Positions 49,125 through 59,868 of a stretch of DNA of 64,000 nt are shown one piece after another. The stretch lies in NCBI RefSeq assembly GCF_003385215.1, contig NZ_PQHW01000023.1:1-64000 (forward strand), given 5' to 3'. Every line of letters begins with the position of its first letter. The first letter of the stretch is position 1. A program made the position numbers and the translations under genes. This stretch comes from Amycolatopsis thermalba (GTDB lineage: Bacteria; Actinomycetota; Actinomycetes; Mycobacteriales; Pseudonocardiaceae). The notes under the pieces were generated by a model, which worked only from the letters and a program-made list of their open reading frames with translations, was not told the origin of the DNA and did no database searches.

Positions 49125-49640
49125 CGGATCATCACGGCCACTACACCTGCCCCACAGGAGTGGCTGGTGGTGCTGACCGGGCTGTTCGCAGTGGCCGTCA
49201 CCGCGTCGACATTCCTGTCGATCACCACCGGGCAACGCCAGATCCTGCTCGACGTCAACGTGCTCGGTACGAGCATCCACGAGGCTGGGCATGCGCTCGT
49301 CAGCTGCCCGACCGGGGGCGGAGTTTACCGATTCACCATCCTCGGGCCCGGCTCAGGGGTGGTGCACACCTGGTACGGCTCACGGTTCTCGGACATCGCC
49401 GGTGATGGGCTCGTCCAGCTCCGGGTCGATCACGGTGTCCAGCGCGCTACGGTGGTCACCCTCGCCCTGCGGTGGGGCACCGGTTGGTTGCCGAACCTGG
49501 TCGCTTACACGAGACCCGGCTACTGCTCACCAAACCGACCGCGACGACGCCGGGGACCCTTGCCGATTCCACCCGCATCCCGGATCTCATCTGGATCGGC
49601 GGCTGGTACGCCCTCATCGGGTGGGGAGTCGCGTTGCCCG
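49125..49640 (+). pseudogene. Decayed M50-type site-2-protease-like gene
   Basis: Readable M50B-like pieces occur in different frames. RIITATTPAPQEWLVVLTGL and the zinc motif GTSIHEAGHALVS (HEAGH at 49278-49292) are in one frame, ending in unrelated sequence near 49410. The C-terminal piece DSTRIPDLIWIGGWYALIGW (about 49568-49627) is in another frame. Intact relatives have roughly 100 residues of membrane helices between these parts, which are missing here. The 3' end runs into the rluB gene. I read it as a deleted, frameshifted remnant. The upstream bases 48937-49124 hold nothing I can support. Confidence 0.7.
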
Positions 49641-49644
49641 GTCG

Positions 49645-50388
49645 CTACAGGCCGACGCGCCGGTACAGGCTGCCGACCTCGTCGCGGTTGAGCTTGCGGA
49701 TCGTGCCCGGCTTGCCGTTGCCCAGCTGGACGTCGCCGATCGCGGTGCGCACCAGCTTGCGCACCGGGAACCCGACCTCGGCCAGCAGGCGCCGCACGAT
49801 GTGCTTGCGGCCCTCGTGCAGCACGATCTCCAGCAGGGTGCGCCCGCCCATGCTGTCCTTGACCCGGAACGCGTCGACGCGCACCGGACCGTCCTCCAGC
49901 ACGATGCCGTCCTTCAGCTCCTTGCCCAGGCCGCGCGGCACCTTGCCGTCGACCTCGGCCAGGTAGGTCTTGGGCACGTGGTAGGAGGGGTGCATCAGCC
50001 GGTGGGCGAGGTCCCCGTCGTTGGTGAGCAGCAGCAGGCCCTCGGTGTCGGCGTCCAGGCGGCCGACGTGGAACAGGCGCTCGCTGCGGTCGCGCACGTA
50101 GTCGCCGACGCACGGGCGGCCCTGGTCGTCGTACATCGTGGTGTGCACGCCGCGGGGCTTGTTGAGCGCCAGGTGGATCAGGTCCTCGCGGAGGATGACC
50201 CGCGTGCCGTCGACGTGGATCACGGCGCTGTCCGGGTCGACGCGCCGGCCGAGCTCGCGGACGACCTTGCCGTCGACGCTCACCCGGCCCTGCACGATCA
50301 GCTCTTCGGCGGCGCGGCGCGAGGCCACGCCCGCCTTGGCGAGCACCTTCTGCAGGCGCACGCCCTCGGCTTCGGGCTCAGATGTCAT
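49645..50388 (-). CDS. rluB: 23S rRNA pseudouridine synthase, RluB family
   Basis: A 247-residue RsuA/RluB-type enzyme. The N-terminal S4 domain (VRLQKVLAKAGVASRRAAEE) binds RNA. The catalytic Asp is in HVGRLDADTEGLLLLTNDGD, and KTYLAEVDG and HEGRKHIVRRLL are conserved RNA-contact segments. It isomerises a uridine of the large-subunit rRNA (position 2605 in E. coli). The ATG at 50388 lies inside the end of scpB (11-bp overlap), so it belongs to the parA-scpA-scpB-rluB operon typical of actinobacteria. Confidence 0.93.
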   Translation of the reverse strand: MTSEPEAEGVRLQKVLAKAGVASRRAAEELIVQGRVSVDGKVVRELGRRVDPDSAVIHVDGTRVILREDLIHLALNKPRGVHTTMYDDQGRPCVGDYVRDRSERLFHVGRLDADTEGLLLLTNDGDLAHRLMHPSYHVPKTYLAEVDGKVPRGLGKELKDGIVLEDGPVRVDAFRVKDSMGGRTLLEIVLHEGRKHIVRRLLAEVGFPVRKLVRTAIGDVQLGNGKPGTIRKLNRDEVGSLYRRVGL

Positions 50389-51079
50389 CGATGGAGTCCA
50401 CTTCCGGCAACAGGGGGGCGATCGGCGGCAGGTCGGTCAGCGAGGACAGGCCCAGCCGCTCGAGGAACAGTTCGGTCGTCACGTACAGGGTGCCACCCGT
50501 CTCCGGGTCGGCGCCGCTCTCCTCGATGAGTCCGCGGGCGAGCAGGGTGCGGATCACACCGTCGACGTTGACCCCGCGCACGGCCGCGACGCGGGAACGC
50601 GTGACGGGCTGGCGGTAGGCGATCACGGCGAGGGTTTCCAGGGCGGCCCTGGTCAGCTTGGCGCGCTGCCCGTCGAGCAGGAGCTTCTCGACGAACGGCG
50701 CGTAGGTGTCGCGGGTGAACAGGCGCCACCCCTCGCCGACCCGCCGCAGGTCGATGCCGCTGCCGCGCTCGGTGAGCTCGGCGGCCATGACCTGCAGCGT
50801 CTGCGTGACGCGGGCCTCGGGCTGGTCGAGCGCGCCGGCGAGCGCTTCTTCGCTGACGGGCGAGTCGACGACCAGGAGGAGGGCTTCCAGCGCCGCGGCC
50901 AGCGCGGAGTGCTCGGAGAGATCCGGCAGCCCATCGCCCACGGCGACGAGGTCTTCGGGCTCGTCCAGTTCGTCCGGGACCGGCACCTCCGCCGCGGCAG
51001 GCGCCTCCACCGCGGGCGCCTCCCGGGTCCCGGGCACCTCGGCGGCCTCGGTCTCGACCGGCTCCTGTTCGGGGCTCAC
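50378..51079 (-). CDS. scpB: Segregation and condensation protein B
   Basis: A 233-residue ScpB. A ~60-residue acidic, Pro/Glu-rich N-terminal tail precedes two winged-helix domains. The first begins ALAAALEALLLVVDSPVSEE and the second has ALETLAVIAYRQPVTRSRV with GGTLYVTTELFLERLGL, all diagnostic. It forms the kleisin-associated dimer of the SMC-ScpAB condensin that organises the chromosome. The GTG start overlaps the scpA stop (GTGA). The acidic tail is not conserved between species. Confidence 0.93.
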   Translation of the reverse strand: MSPEQEPVETEAAEVPGTREAPAVEAPAAAEVPVPDELDEPEDLVAVGDGLPDLSEHSALAAALEALLLVVDSPVSEEALAGALDQPEARVTQTLQVMAAELTERGSGIDLRRVGEGWRLFTRDTYAPFVEKLLLDGQRAKLTRAALETLAVIAYRQPVTRSRVAAVRGVNVDGVIRTLLARGLIEESGADPETGGTLYVTTELFLERLGLSSLTDLPPIAPLLPEVDSIDDI

Positions 51080-51930
51080 CCGTACTCCTCTTCCTCGACG
51101 CGGGCCCGCTCCATCTCCGCGGCGGCCTCGGCCTCCGAGACCGACCCGCCGATCCACCGCACCCGCAACATGGTCAGCGGCTCGTCCTGCTCGAACTGCA
51201 CGCTGGACTCCCGGTAGAGCTCCAGCAGCGCCAGGAACCGGGCCACCACCTCGACCGTGTGCTCGCAGTCCTCGACCAGCTCGGTGAACGTCGCGTCGCC
51301 CCGCTCGGCCAGCTTCAGCCGCAGCAGCGCCGCGTGTTCCCGCACCGACACCCGGTGCGCGTGGATGTGGTCCAGCGACACCGTCGGCGGCGGCTTGGGA
51401 CGGAACACCGCCAGCGCGATCTCCGCGAACTTCGCCGCGTCCACGCCGAGCATCACCTCGGGCAGCAGCCCGACGAACCGCTCCTCCAGCGACACCGACC
51501 GCGGGTAGCGCCGCAGCGCCCCGGCCTCCAGCTCCGCGAACAGCGCCGCGACCTGCTTGTACGCCCGGTACTGCAACACCCGGGCGAACAGCAGGTCCCG
51601 TGCCTCGAGCAACGCCAGGTCGTCCTCGTCCTCGACCTCGGCGGCGGGCAGCAGCCGCGCCGCCTTCAGGTCGAGCAGCGTCGCCGCGATGACGAGGAAC
51701 TCGGTCACCTCGTCCAGGTCCCACTCCGGCCCCAGCGCCCGCGTGTAGGCGATGAAGTCGTCGGTGACCTGGTGCAACGCGACCTCGGTGACGTCGAGCT
51801 GGTGCTGCGAGATCAGCTGCAGCAACAGGTCGAACGGCCCCTCGAAGTTGTCCAGCCGGACCTTGAACTTCGGCGCCGCCGATTCCTCGACGGGCTGGGC
51901 CCCGTCGACCGGAGCCCCGTTCTCGCTCAC
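51076..51930 (-). CDS. scpA: Segregation and condensation protein A (kleisin)
   Basis: A 284-residue ScpA. After ~20 variable residues comes the kleisin N-terminal domain FKVRLDNFEGPFDLLLQLIS, which binds the SMC neck. The region DEVTEFLVIAATLLDLKAAR follows, then the ScpB-binding middle part and a C-terminal winged helix (FLALLELYRESSVQFEQDEP). It bridges SMC heads in the bacterial condensin. ATGA overlap with the upstream small gene and GTGA overlap with scpB show strict co-translation. Confidence 0.94.
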   Translation of the reverse strand: MSENGAPVDGAQPVEESAAPKFKVRLDNFEGPFDLLLQLISQHQLDVTEVALHQVTDDFIAYTRALGPEWDLDEVTEFLVIAATLLDLKAARLLPAAEVEDEDDLALLEARDLLFARVLQYRAYKQVAALFAELEAGALRRYPRSVSLEERFVGLLPEVMLGVDAAKFAEIALAVFRPKPPPTVSLDHIHAHRVSVREHAALLRLKLAERGDATFTELVEDCEHTVEVVARFLALLELYRESSVQFEQDEPLTMLRVRWIGGSVSEAEAAAEMERARVEEEEYG

Positions 51931-52352
51931 GGCCCGGCGGCTTCCTCGGAGTCGAGGCCGCCCTCGCGCAGCCGGCGCACCAGCACCGAGTCGGCGCCGT
52001 GCTCGTCGAAGTCCGCCAGCAGCACCGCCACCGCCTCGCGCACGAGACGGCCGCGGTCGATGGCCAGGCCGTGCTCGGCCCGCAGGCTCAGCCGGGCCTG
52101 CTCCATCGCGACCAGCTCGTCACCGGAGACGTAGACGGTGATCTTCGAGTCGTGCTTCTGCCGTCCGCTGCCGCGGCGCCCGGCGGCGCTGCGCTCCAGC
52201 TGCTCGCGGTGCCCGGAGTTCTGCCCGTGGCCCGGCCGCTGCGCCTCCGGGCGCTGCGGGGCGGGCGTGGGCGGCGCGGGCACGTCGAGGGCCGGGCTGC
52301 TGGTCAGGCGGAAGAGTTCCGAAGCCCCGGGGAGGGAGGCTCGCCTGCTCAC
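51927..52352 (-). CDS. Hypothetical ribbon-helix-helix-like protein between parA and scpA
   Basis: A 141-residue protein I cannot name. Residues 1-60 are a Pro/Gln/Gly-rich, probably disordered region. Residues ~66-115 (SKITVYVSGDELVAMEQARL to GRLVREAVAVLLADFDEHG) have the beta-strand/helix/helix rhythm and ITVYVS strand of a ribbon-helix-helix DNA-binding fold. Both ends overlap neighbouring genes by 4 bp (ATGA), so it is translated together with the ParA-like ATPase and ScpA. A DNA-binding partner for this ParA is the simplest guess. ParA homologues elsewhere use ParB or RHH proteins; this is inference from context. Confidence 0.75.
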   Translation of the reverse strand: MSRRASLPGASELFRLTSSPALDVPAPPTPAPQRPEAQRPGHGQNSGHREQLERSAAGRRGSGRQKHDSKITVYVSGDELVAMEQARLSLRAEHGLAIDRGRLVREAVAVLLADFDEHGADSVLVRRLREGGLDSEEAAGP

Positions 52353-53320
52353 CGAGCGATCACCTCGCGGGCCAGCGCGCGATAGGCCTGCGCGCCGGCG
52401 GATTTGGGGGCCCAGCGGGTGATGGGCTCACCGGCCACGGTGGTCTCCGGGAACCGCACGGTGCGGTTGATCACCGTGTCGAACACGGTGTCGCCGAAGG
52501 CCTCCACGACCCGTGCCATGACCTCCCGTGAGTGGAGGGTCCGCGGGTCGAACATGGTGGCCAGGATGCCGGTGATATCCAGTTTGGGGTTCAAGCGTTC
52601 GCGTACCTTCTCGATCGTGTCGATCAACAAAGCCACGCCACGCAAGCTGAAGAACTCGCACTCCAGCGGGATGATCACGCCGTCGGCGGCCGTGAGCGCG
52701 TTCACCGTGAGCAACCCGAGCGATGGCTGGCAGTCGACCAGAACATAGTCGTACTCCGAGATGAGGGGTTGCACGACCCGGAGCAACGTGTGCTCGCGGC
52801 CCACCTCGGCGACCAGCTGCACCTCGGCGGCCGACAGGTCGATGTTGCTCGGCAGCAGGTCCATGCCCTCGACACTGGTGTGCCGCAGGATGTCCTGGGC
52901 GGTCACGGAGCGCTCCATGATCGCGTTGTAGACCGTCTGGTCCAGCTCGTGCGGCTGCACGCCGAGCCCCACCGACAGCGCGCCCTGCGGGTCGAAGTCC
53001 ACCAGCAGCACCCGTCGGCCGTACTCGGCGAGCGCGGCGCCCAGGTTGATCGTCGACGTGGTCTTGCCGACGCCGCCCTTCTGGTTGCACATCGCCAGCA
53101 CCGTGGCCGGGCCGTGCTTGTCCAGCAGGGGCGGTTCGGGAATCTCACGCAACGGTCTGCCGGTCGGGCCGAGCCTGGGCTTGCCGTTCGCTTCGGCGCC
53201 CACGGCCACGACAGAGTCCACGGTGTCGGGCTCCCCCTCGGTCGCGATGGTCAACTGGTCGAGGTTCGCGGCAGCCGATGCGGCTGTGACCGATCTGGTC
53301 GAGGGCTGCGGTGTCGACAT
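52349..53320 (-). CDS. parA: ParA-family ATPase (orphan, scp-linked)
   Basis: A 323-residue ParA/Soj-type ATPase. The deviant Walker A is NQKGGVGKTTSTINLGAAL (with the signature Lys), Walker A' is VLLVDFDPQGALS and Walker B is DYVLVDCQPSLGLLT. A ~70-residue N-terminal extension precedes the domain. It is not next to parB, gidB or the origin, so it is the second, scp-linked ParA common in actinobacteria rather than the chromosome-origin ParA. It starts the parA-RHH-scpA-scpB-rluB operon and lies 86 bp downstream of xerD on the same strand. Confidence 0.9.
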   Translation of the reverse strand: MSTPQPSTRSVTAASAAANLDQLTIATEGEPDTVDSVVAVGAEANGKPRLGPTGRPLREIPEPPLLDKHGPATVLAMCNQKGGVGKTTSTINLGAALAEYGRRVLLVDFDPQGALSVGLGVQPHELDQTVYNAIMERSVTAQDILRHTSVEGMDLLPSNIDLSAAEVQLVAEVGREHTLLRVVQPLISEYDYVLVDCQPSLGLLTVNALTAADGVIIPLECEFFSLRGVALLIDTIEKVRERLNPKLDITGILATMFDPRTLHSREVMARVVEAFGDTVFDTVINRTVRFPETTVAGEPITRWAPKSAGAQAYRALAREVIAR

Positions 53321-53406
53321 GGCGCGAAACTCCTCGTTCGACGGGTTGGCCGCAGCCTATTCGGCGAGCCGTTTGTCGCCAAAGCAACTCGCCGGAGGCG
53401 ATCAGG

Positions 53407-54333
53407 TCAACCCAGCGCCCGAGGATGCGCCGTAGCATATACCTCACGCAGAGTGTTCATCGTGACCAGGGTGTACACCTGCGTCGTCGTCACCGAAGCG
53501 TGGCCGAGCAGCTCTTGGACCACCCGGACGTCCGCCCCGCCCTCCAGCAGGTGGGTGGCGAAACTGTGACGCAGCGTGTGCGGGGACACGGCGGTGGAGA
53601 TCCCGGCGCGCTCGGCGGTGGTCTTGAGCACCTGCCACGCGCTCTGCCGGGACAGCCGCGTGCCGCGCGCGTTGAGGAACAGCGCCGCGGTGCCCCGGCC
53701 GCGCCGCGCCAGCACCGGGCGGGCCCGCACCAGGTAGGCCTCCAGCGCCTCGACCGCGGGGCGGCCGATCGGCACCAGCCGCTGTTTGCCGCCCTTGCCG
53801 TCGAGCAGCACAGTGCGCTCCTCGCGGTCGACGTCGTCGAGGTCGAGCCCGACCGCCTCGGAGATCCGGGCCCCGGTGGAGTACAGCAGCTCCAGCAGGG
53901 CCCGGTCGCGCAGCGGCCGCTCCCCCTCGGCGGGCGGCACGGCCAGCAGCCGCAGCACGTCGTCCACCGGCAGCGCCTTGGGCAGCCGCTTGGCCGCCGC
54001 CGGGGGCCGCACCTCGCGGGCCGGGTCGTCCTCGATCAGCCCGTCGAGGTGCGCGAAGCGGTGCAGCCCGCGCACGGCCACCAGCGCCCGCGCCGCCGAG
54101 GACGCCGCCAGCGGCGGGTGCACCTCGTCGCCCTCGCGCAGCGCGGCGCCGAACCCGGTCACGTGGGCCTCGGTGATCCGCCGGAAGTCCCGGATCCCGG
54201 CCTGCTCCAGGTACCGCAGGTACCGGCGCAGGTCGCGGGCGTAGCTGTCCAGGGTGTTGCGTGCCGTCCCGCGCTCCACGGCGAGATGATCGAGATAGGC
54301 CGTGACCACCTCGGCAGCCGGCAGAACGTGCAC
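53407..54333 (-). CDS. xerD: Tyrosine recombinase XerD
   Basis: A 308-residue site-specific recombinase. The N-terminal SAM-like domain has [20 protein letters not shown]. The catalytic residues are Arg in [12 protein letters not shown], Lys in [12 protein letters not shown], HxxR in [17 protein letters not shown], His in [11 protein letters not shown], and the nucleophile Tyr in QVYTLV. With XerC it resolves chromosome dimers at dif. Linkage to parA-scpAB is conserved in actinobacteria and Bacillus-like orders. GTG start at 54333; the NUDIX gene ends 22 bp upstream of it. Confidence 0.95.
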   Translation of the reverse strand: MHVLPAAEVVTAYLDHLAVERGTARNTLDSYARDLRRYLRYLEQAGIRDFRRITEAHVTGFGAALREGDEVHPPLAASSAARALVAVRGLHRFAHLDGLIEDDPAREVRPPAAAKRLPKALPVDDVLRLLAVPPAEGERPLRDRALLELLYSTGARISEAVGLDLDDVDREERTVLLDGKGGKQRLVPIGRPAVEALEAYLVRARPVLARRGRGTAALFLNARGTRLSRQSAWQVLKTTAERAGISTAVSPHTLRHSFATHLLEGGADVRVVQELLGHASVTTTQVYTLVTMNTLREVYATAHPRALG

Positions 54334-54355
54334 GCCGACACCCTAGAGCGTGACG

Positions 54356-56748
<2,393 letters not shown>

Positions 56749-56776
56749 TCAGACGTTCGCGCGTGAAAGAGGCACC

Positions 56777-58063
56777 GTGTCCCAGCCCACCGCTTCCCAG
56801 CCCACCTGGACCGCTCCGGTCGCGTCCGGCCCGCTCGACGCGACGGTGCGCGTCCCCGGCTCCAAGTCGATCACCAACCGGGCGTTCGTGCTGGCTGCGC
56901 TGGCGGACGAGCCGACGCTGGTCCGCGCCCCGCTGGACTCCCGCGACGCCCGGCTGATGCTCGGCGCGCTGGAGGCGCTCGGCGGCGGCTCCGAGCGGCG
57001 CGGCGACGACGTGCTGGTGCGCCCGCTGGTGCACGGCTCCACCGAACCGGCGTCAGTGGTGCTGGGCAACGCCGGCACGGTCGCGCGGTTCACCCCCGCG
57101 CTGGCCGGGCTGGGGTCGGCGCCGGTGACGTTCGACGGGGACGAGGCGATCCGCCGCCGCCCGATCGCGCCGCTGCTGGCCGCGCTGCGCGAGGCGGGCG
57201 CGGACATCGACGACGCGGGCCGCGGCGCTCCCCCGTTCACCGTGATCGGGCACGGTGGCCTGCCCGGCGGGAAGGTCGATCTGGACTCGAGCGCGTCCAG
57301 CCAGTTCCTGTCGGCGCTGCTGCTGGCCGGCCCCGCGTTCGAGGCCGGGGTGACGGTGCGGCTGACCGGCGGGACCCCGCCGAGCGAGCCGCACATCGCG
57401 ATGACCCTGGACATGCTGAAGCGGTTCGGCGCGGCGCCGGAGCGGGACGGGCAGGAGTTCCACGTCGGCCCGGCGCGGTTGTCCTGCCCGGACTTCACGG
57501 TCGAGCCGGACCTGTCCACCGCGGCGCCGTTCGTGGTGGCCGCGGCAGCCGCGGGCGGCACGGTGCGCATCCCCGGCTGGCCGGAGTACTCCACCCAGCC
57601 GGGTGACTGGCTGCGCAGCCTGATGGCCGAGCTGGGCCAGCGCGTCGAGCTGACCCCGGATGGCCTGACCGTCACCGGAACGGGCGAAATCCCGGGCGCC
57701 CGGCTCGACCTGCACGAGGTGGGCGAGCTGACCCCGGTGATCGCCGCGCTGCTGTGCTTCGCCGACGGGCCCTCGGTCATCTCCGGTGTCGCGCACCTGC
57801 GCGGGCACGAGACCGACCGGCTGGCCGCGCTGGCGGCCGAGCTGTCCGCGCTGGGCGCCGGGGTGACCGAGACCGCGGACGGCCTGGCGATCACCCCGGC
57901 CCCGATGCACGGCGGCGTCTTCCACACCTACGAGGACCACCGGCTGGTGATGGCCGGCGCGGTGCTGGGCCTGCTGGTCGCCGGGGTGGCGGTCGAGGAC
58001 CCGGCGACGGTCGGCAAGACCTTCCCCGGCTTCACCGGTGCGTGGGCGGCGATGCTCAGCTGA
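56777..58063 (+). CDS. aroA: 3-phosphoshikimate 1-carboxyvinyltransferase (EPSP synthase)
   Basis: A 428-residue EPSP synthase. The substrate-binding motifs are VPGSKSITNRAFVLAALAD, LGNAGTVARF (the glycine of GNAGT is the class-I glyphosate-sensitive residue), GDEAIRRRPIAPLL, and RGHETDRLAALAAEL near the C-terminus. It makes 5-enolpyruvylshikimate-3-phosphate in the shikimate pathway. The GTG at 56777 gives MSQPTASQPTW, a normal variable start. The stop overlaps the convergent F420 oxidoreductase gene by 8 bp. Confidence 0.94.
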   Translation: MSQPTASQPTWTAPVASGPLDATVRVPGSKSITNRAFVLAALADEPTLVRAPLDSRDARLMLGALEALGGGSERRGDDVLVRPLVHGSTEPASVVLGNAGTVARFTPALAGLGSAPVTFDGDEAIRRRPIAPLLAALREAGADIDDAGRGAPPFTVIGHGGLPGGKVDLDSSASSQFLSALLLAGPAFEAGVTVRLTGGTPPSEPHIAMTLDMLKRFGAAPERDGQEFHVGPARLSCPDFTVEPDLSTAAPFVVAAAAAGGTVRIPGWPEYSTQPGDWLRSLMAELGQRVELTPDGLTVTGTGEIPGARLDLHEVGELTPVIAALLCFADGPSVISGVAHLRGHETDRLAALAAELSALGAGVTETADGLAITPAPMHGGVFHTYEDHRLVMAGAVLGLLVAGVAVEDPATVGKTFPGFTGAWAAMLS

Positions 58064-58883
58064 CCACGTCGGCCAGCCGGTCCACCTGGCCCGGGTCGGT
58101 GCCCCAGCAGTAGAGGATCAGCTCGTCGGCGCCGAGGTCCGCGAAGTGCTTCGCCGTTTCGCGGATCTGTTCCGGTGTGGTGAGCATGCGCTCGGCGGTC
58201 TGGTTCGCCCAATCACCGGCGAATCCGTAGTAGCCGAGAATCGCCGCGCGTGCGTCGTCCACATCGGACCCGAGCGCGACGTTGACCTGGGCGACCATGC
58301 GCGGGCTGCCGTCGCGGCCTTCGTCGGCCCAGAACCGCTCGACCTTGGCGAACAGGTCGCCGGCCCACTGCGGCGGCGCGGCGCACAGGAACCCGTCCCC
58401 GTGCCGCGCGACCCGGCGCAGGGCGGGGTCGGCGAAGGCGCCGAACAGGACCTCGGGGCCGCCGGGCGTGGCCGGGGCGGGGCCGATTCCTTCGGCGCCG
58501 GACCAGATCCGGCGCATGCGGGCCATCTGCTCGTCGAGGATCCGGCCGCGGTGGCGCGGGTCGGTGCCGGTGGCCCGGTGGTCGTCTTCCCGGCCGCCGA
58601 CGCCGAGACCGAGGGTGAAGCGGCCGCCGGAGAGGCGGTCCAGGGTCGCGGCCTGCTTGGCGAGCAGGGCGGGTTCGCGCAGCGGGGCCAGCAGGACCTC
58701 GGTCTGCAGCCGGACGCGCGTGGTGGCGCCGGCGAGCGCGGCGAGGGTGACCAGCGGCTCGGGGTTGTCGTAGACGATCCGGTCGAGCAGGCCGAGGGTG
58801 CGGAACGGGCCGTCGTCGGCGCGGCGAGCCCAGCCGATGAGCTGCTCGGGGCGGCCGACGGGCAGACCGAGACCGTAGTGCAT
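58056..58883 (-). CDS. LLM-class, probable F420-dependent oxidoreductase
   Basis: A 275-residue bacterial luciferase-like TIM-barrel protein. The start MHYGLGLPVGRPEQLIGWAR, the ATTRVRLQTEVLLAPLREPA block, LDRLSGGRFTLGLGVGGRED and the helix around RMRRIWSG are typical of F420-linked members of actinobacteria. The GGRF-x-LGLGVG loop binds the deazaflavin phosphate. The substrate is unknown. ATG start at 58883. It converges on, and overlaps by 8 bp, aroA. A small dyad (gatctt-N5-aagatc, 58996-59012) lies upstream. Confidence 0.87.
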   Translation of the reverse strand: MHYGLGLPVGRPEQLIGWARRADDGPFRTLGLLDRIVYDNPEPLVTLAALAGATTRVRLQTEVLLAPLREPALLAKQAATLDRLSGGRFTLGLGVGGREDDHRATGTDPRHRGRILDEQMARMRRIWSGAEGIGPAPATPGGPEVLFGAFADPALRRVARHGDGFLCAAPPQWAGDLFAKVERFWADEGRDGSPRMVAQVNVALGSDVDDARAAILGYYGFAGDWANQTAERMLTTPEQIRETAKHFADLGADELILYCWGTDPGQVDRLADVVS

Positions 58884-59036
58884 GAGTTACCTCCGGAGGG
58901 TGTGACGGATGGACGTGCCGCCCGCTCCGGGCCGGTCGTGACGCTGCCTCGGCGGCAGGACTGCTGCGGCAGGCGTGGCCCCGTCGAGTACATTCGATCT
59001 TAGCCGAAGATCACCTGGGGGAAGGACGGATTTTCC

Positions 59037-59099
59037 ATGGCCGATCGCCGTGTCCGGTTCGGGCCGGCCCGCCGCGTCGAGGACCTCGGTTCCGGATGA
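59037..59099 (+). CDS. Possible 20-residue ORF overlapping the SUKH-4-like gene
   Basis: An ATG at 59037, preceded by gggggaagga, opens a 20-residue frame rich in Arg whose stop overlaps the next start as ATGA. It may be a coupling leader or the surviving tail of a lost upstream gene. It shows no recognisable domain. Confidence 0.3.
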   Translation: MADRRVRFGPARRVEDLGSG

Positions 59100-59644
59100 T
59101 CACGCACCAGGAGATGGTCGATCTCTACGGTCCCGACAACGTCGTCACTTTGGCCCACCAGGAGGTGGACCGGCTTGGGGTCGCACCCCAGGACGCAGAG
59201 GTTCTGGCGAATGTCGGACTTCCCTGCATCAGTGCGCCGTTCTTCACGACCCGGATCCACGGAGGACCCGAGTTCCTCCGAGTCATCGACGTGACCACGC
59301 GCGACGCAACGAAGCATCGCGAGGTGATCGTCGGTGGTCCCCCTGGGGATTCGGGGATGCGGTTCTCACTCTCCGCATACGAGAGATTCGTGACGTTGAT
59401 GGACTTGGGCGGGACGAAGCCTCGTGGCGAGGTGGTGAACAACAACCTCGTCGAATTCGTGGAGTTCCTCTACCGCATCGAGATGTTCACTCAGCGTGTC
59501 ACCGCCGACCCTGCCGTCAAGGAAGCACGATTCGACGATCTTCAGCGCGCGCTGACGGGCATCGACCCGTTCTCCTTCGAGCTGCCGGAGAACTGGTGGG
59601 CCATGGCGCTTCGTCAACTCGGCGGAGACGATCCGGAGATCTAG
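59096..59644 (+). CDS. SUKH-4-like immunity protein, orphan
   Basis: A 182-residue protein resembling SUKH-4 (SMI1/KNR4 superfamily) immunity proteins. It starts MITHQEMVDLYGPDNVVTLA, continues VLANVGLPCISAPFF, has the middle ANLVEF-like VNNNLVEFVEFLYRIEMF helix, and ends with DPFSFELPENWWAMALRQL. SUKH proteins neutralise polymorphic nuclease or deaminase toxins in the cytoplasm. No toxin gene lies nearby. Two 60-base lines I counted by eye are about 58% GC, clearly below the ~72% surroundings, which suggests recent transfer. It is therefore an orphan immunity gene, perhaps protecting against toxins of competing strains. Confidence 0.65.
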   Translation: MITHQEMVDLYGPDNVVTLAHQEVDRLGVAPQDAEVLANVGLPCISAPFFTTRIHGGPEFLRVIDVTTRDATKHREVIVGGPPGDSGMRFSLSAYERFVTLMDLGGTKPRGEVVNNNLVEFVEFLYRIEMFTQRVTADPAVKEARFDDLQRALTGIDPFSFELPENWWAMALRQLGGDDPEI

Positions 59645-59853
59645 CCGAGGGCCAGGTGATGGACACGCGGCGCAGCCGCCGGAACGTGAGCGCTCAAGGC
59701 CCCGCGGTATAGGTCGTTATACACAGCCGCGCCGTGACCGTCCCCGGCGAGCAGATCCGGAGGCCGGCTGCCGGACCCCGCGCCCTCCAGGCGCACGCCC
59801 GGCAGAACCGCCGGCCACAGCTCGCGGCTCGCACTGCCAGCCGGGGCCACCAC
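59641..59853 (-). pseudogene. Possible glycosyltransferase remnant downstream of mctB
   Basis: A 70-codon fragment with VVAPAGSASRELWPAVLPGV and an AVYNDLYRGALSAHVPA segment. It looks like an internal or C-terminal piece of a larger enzyme. In related genomes, as I recall, a glycosyltransferase gene follows mctB at this point on the way to pyrG, so this may be its remnant after an insertion. The start is only a GTG without a ribosome site. The stop shares two bases with the SUKH-4 stop on the other strand. Confidence 0.35.
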
Positions 59854-59868
59854 CGCGGCCCGCGCCCG

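Noticed and set aside
52349-53320. Chromosome partition origin (parAB/oriC) considered
   Set aside because: No parB, parS-like cluster, dnaA or rnpA nearby; this is the scp-linked ParA.
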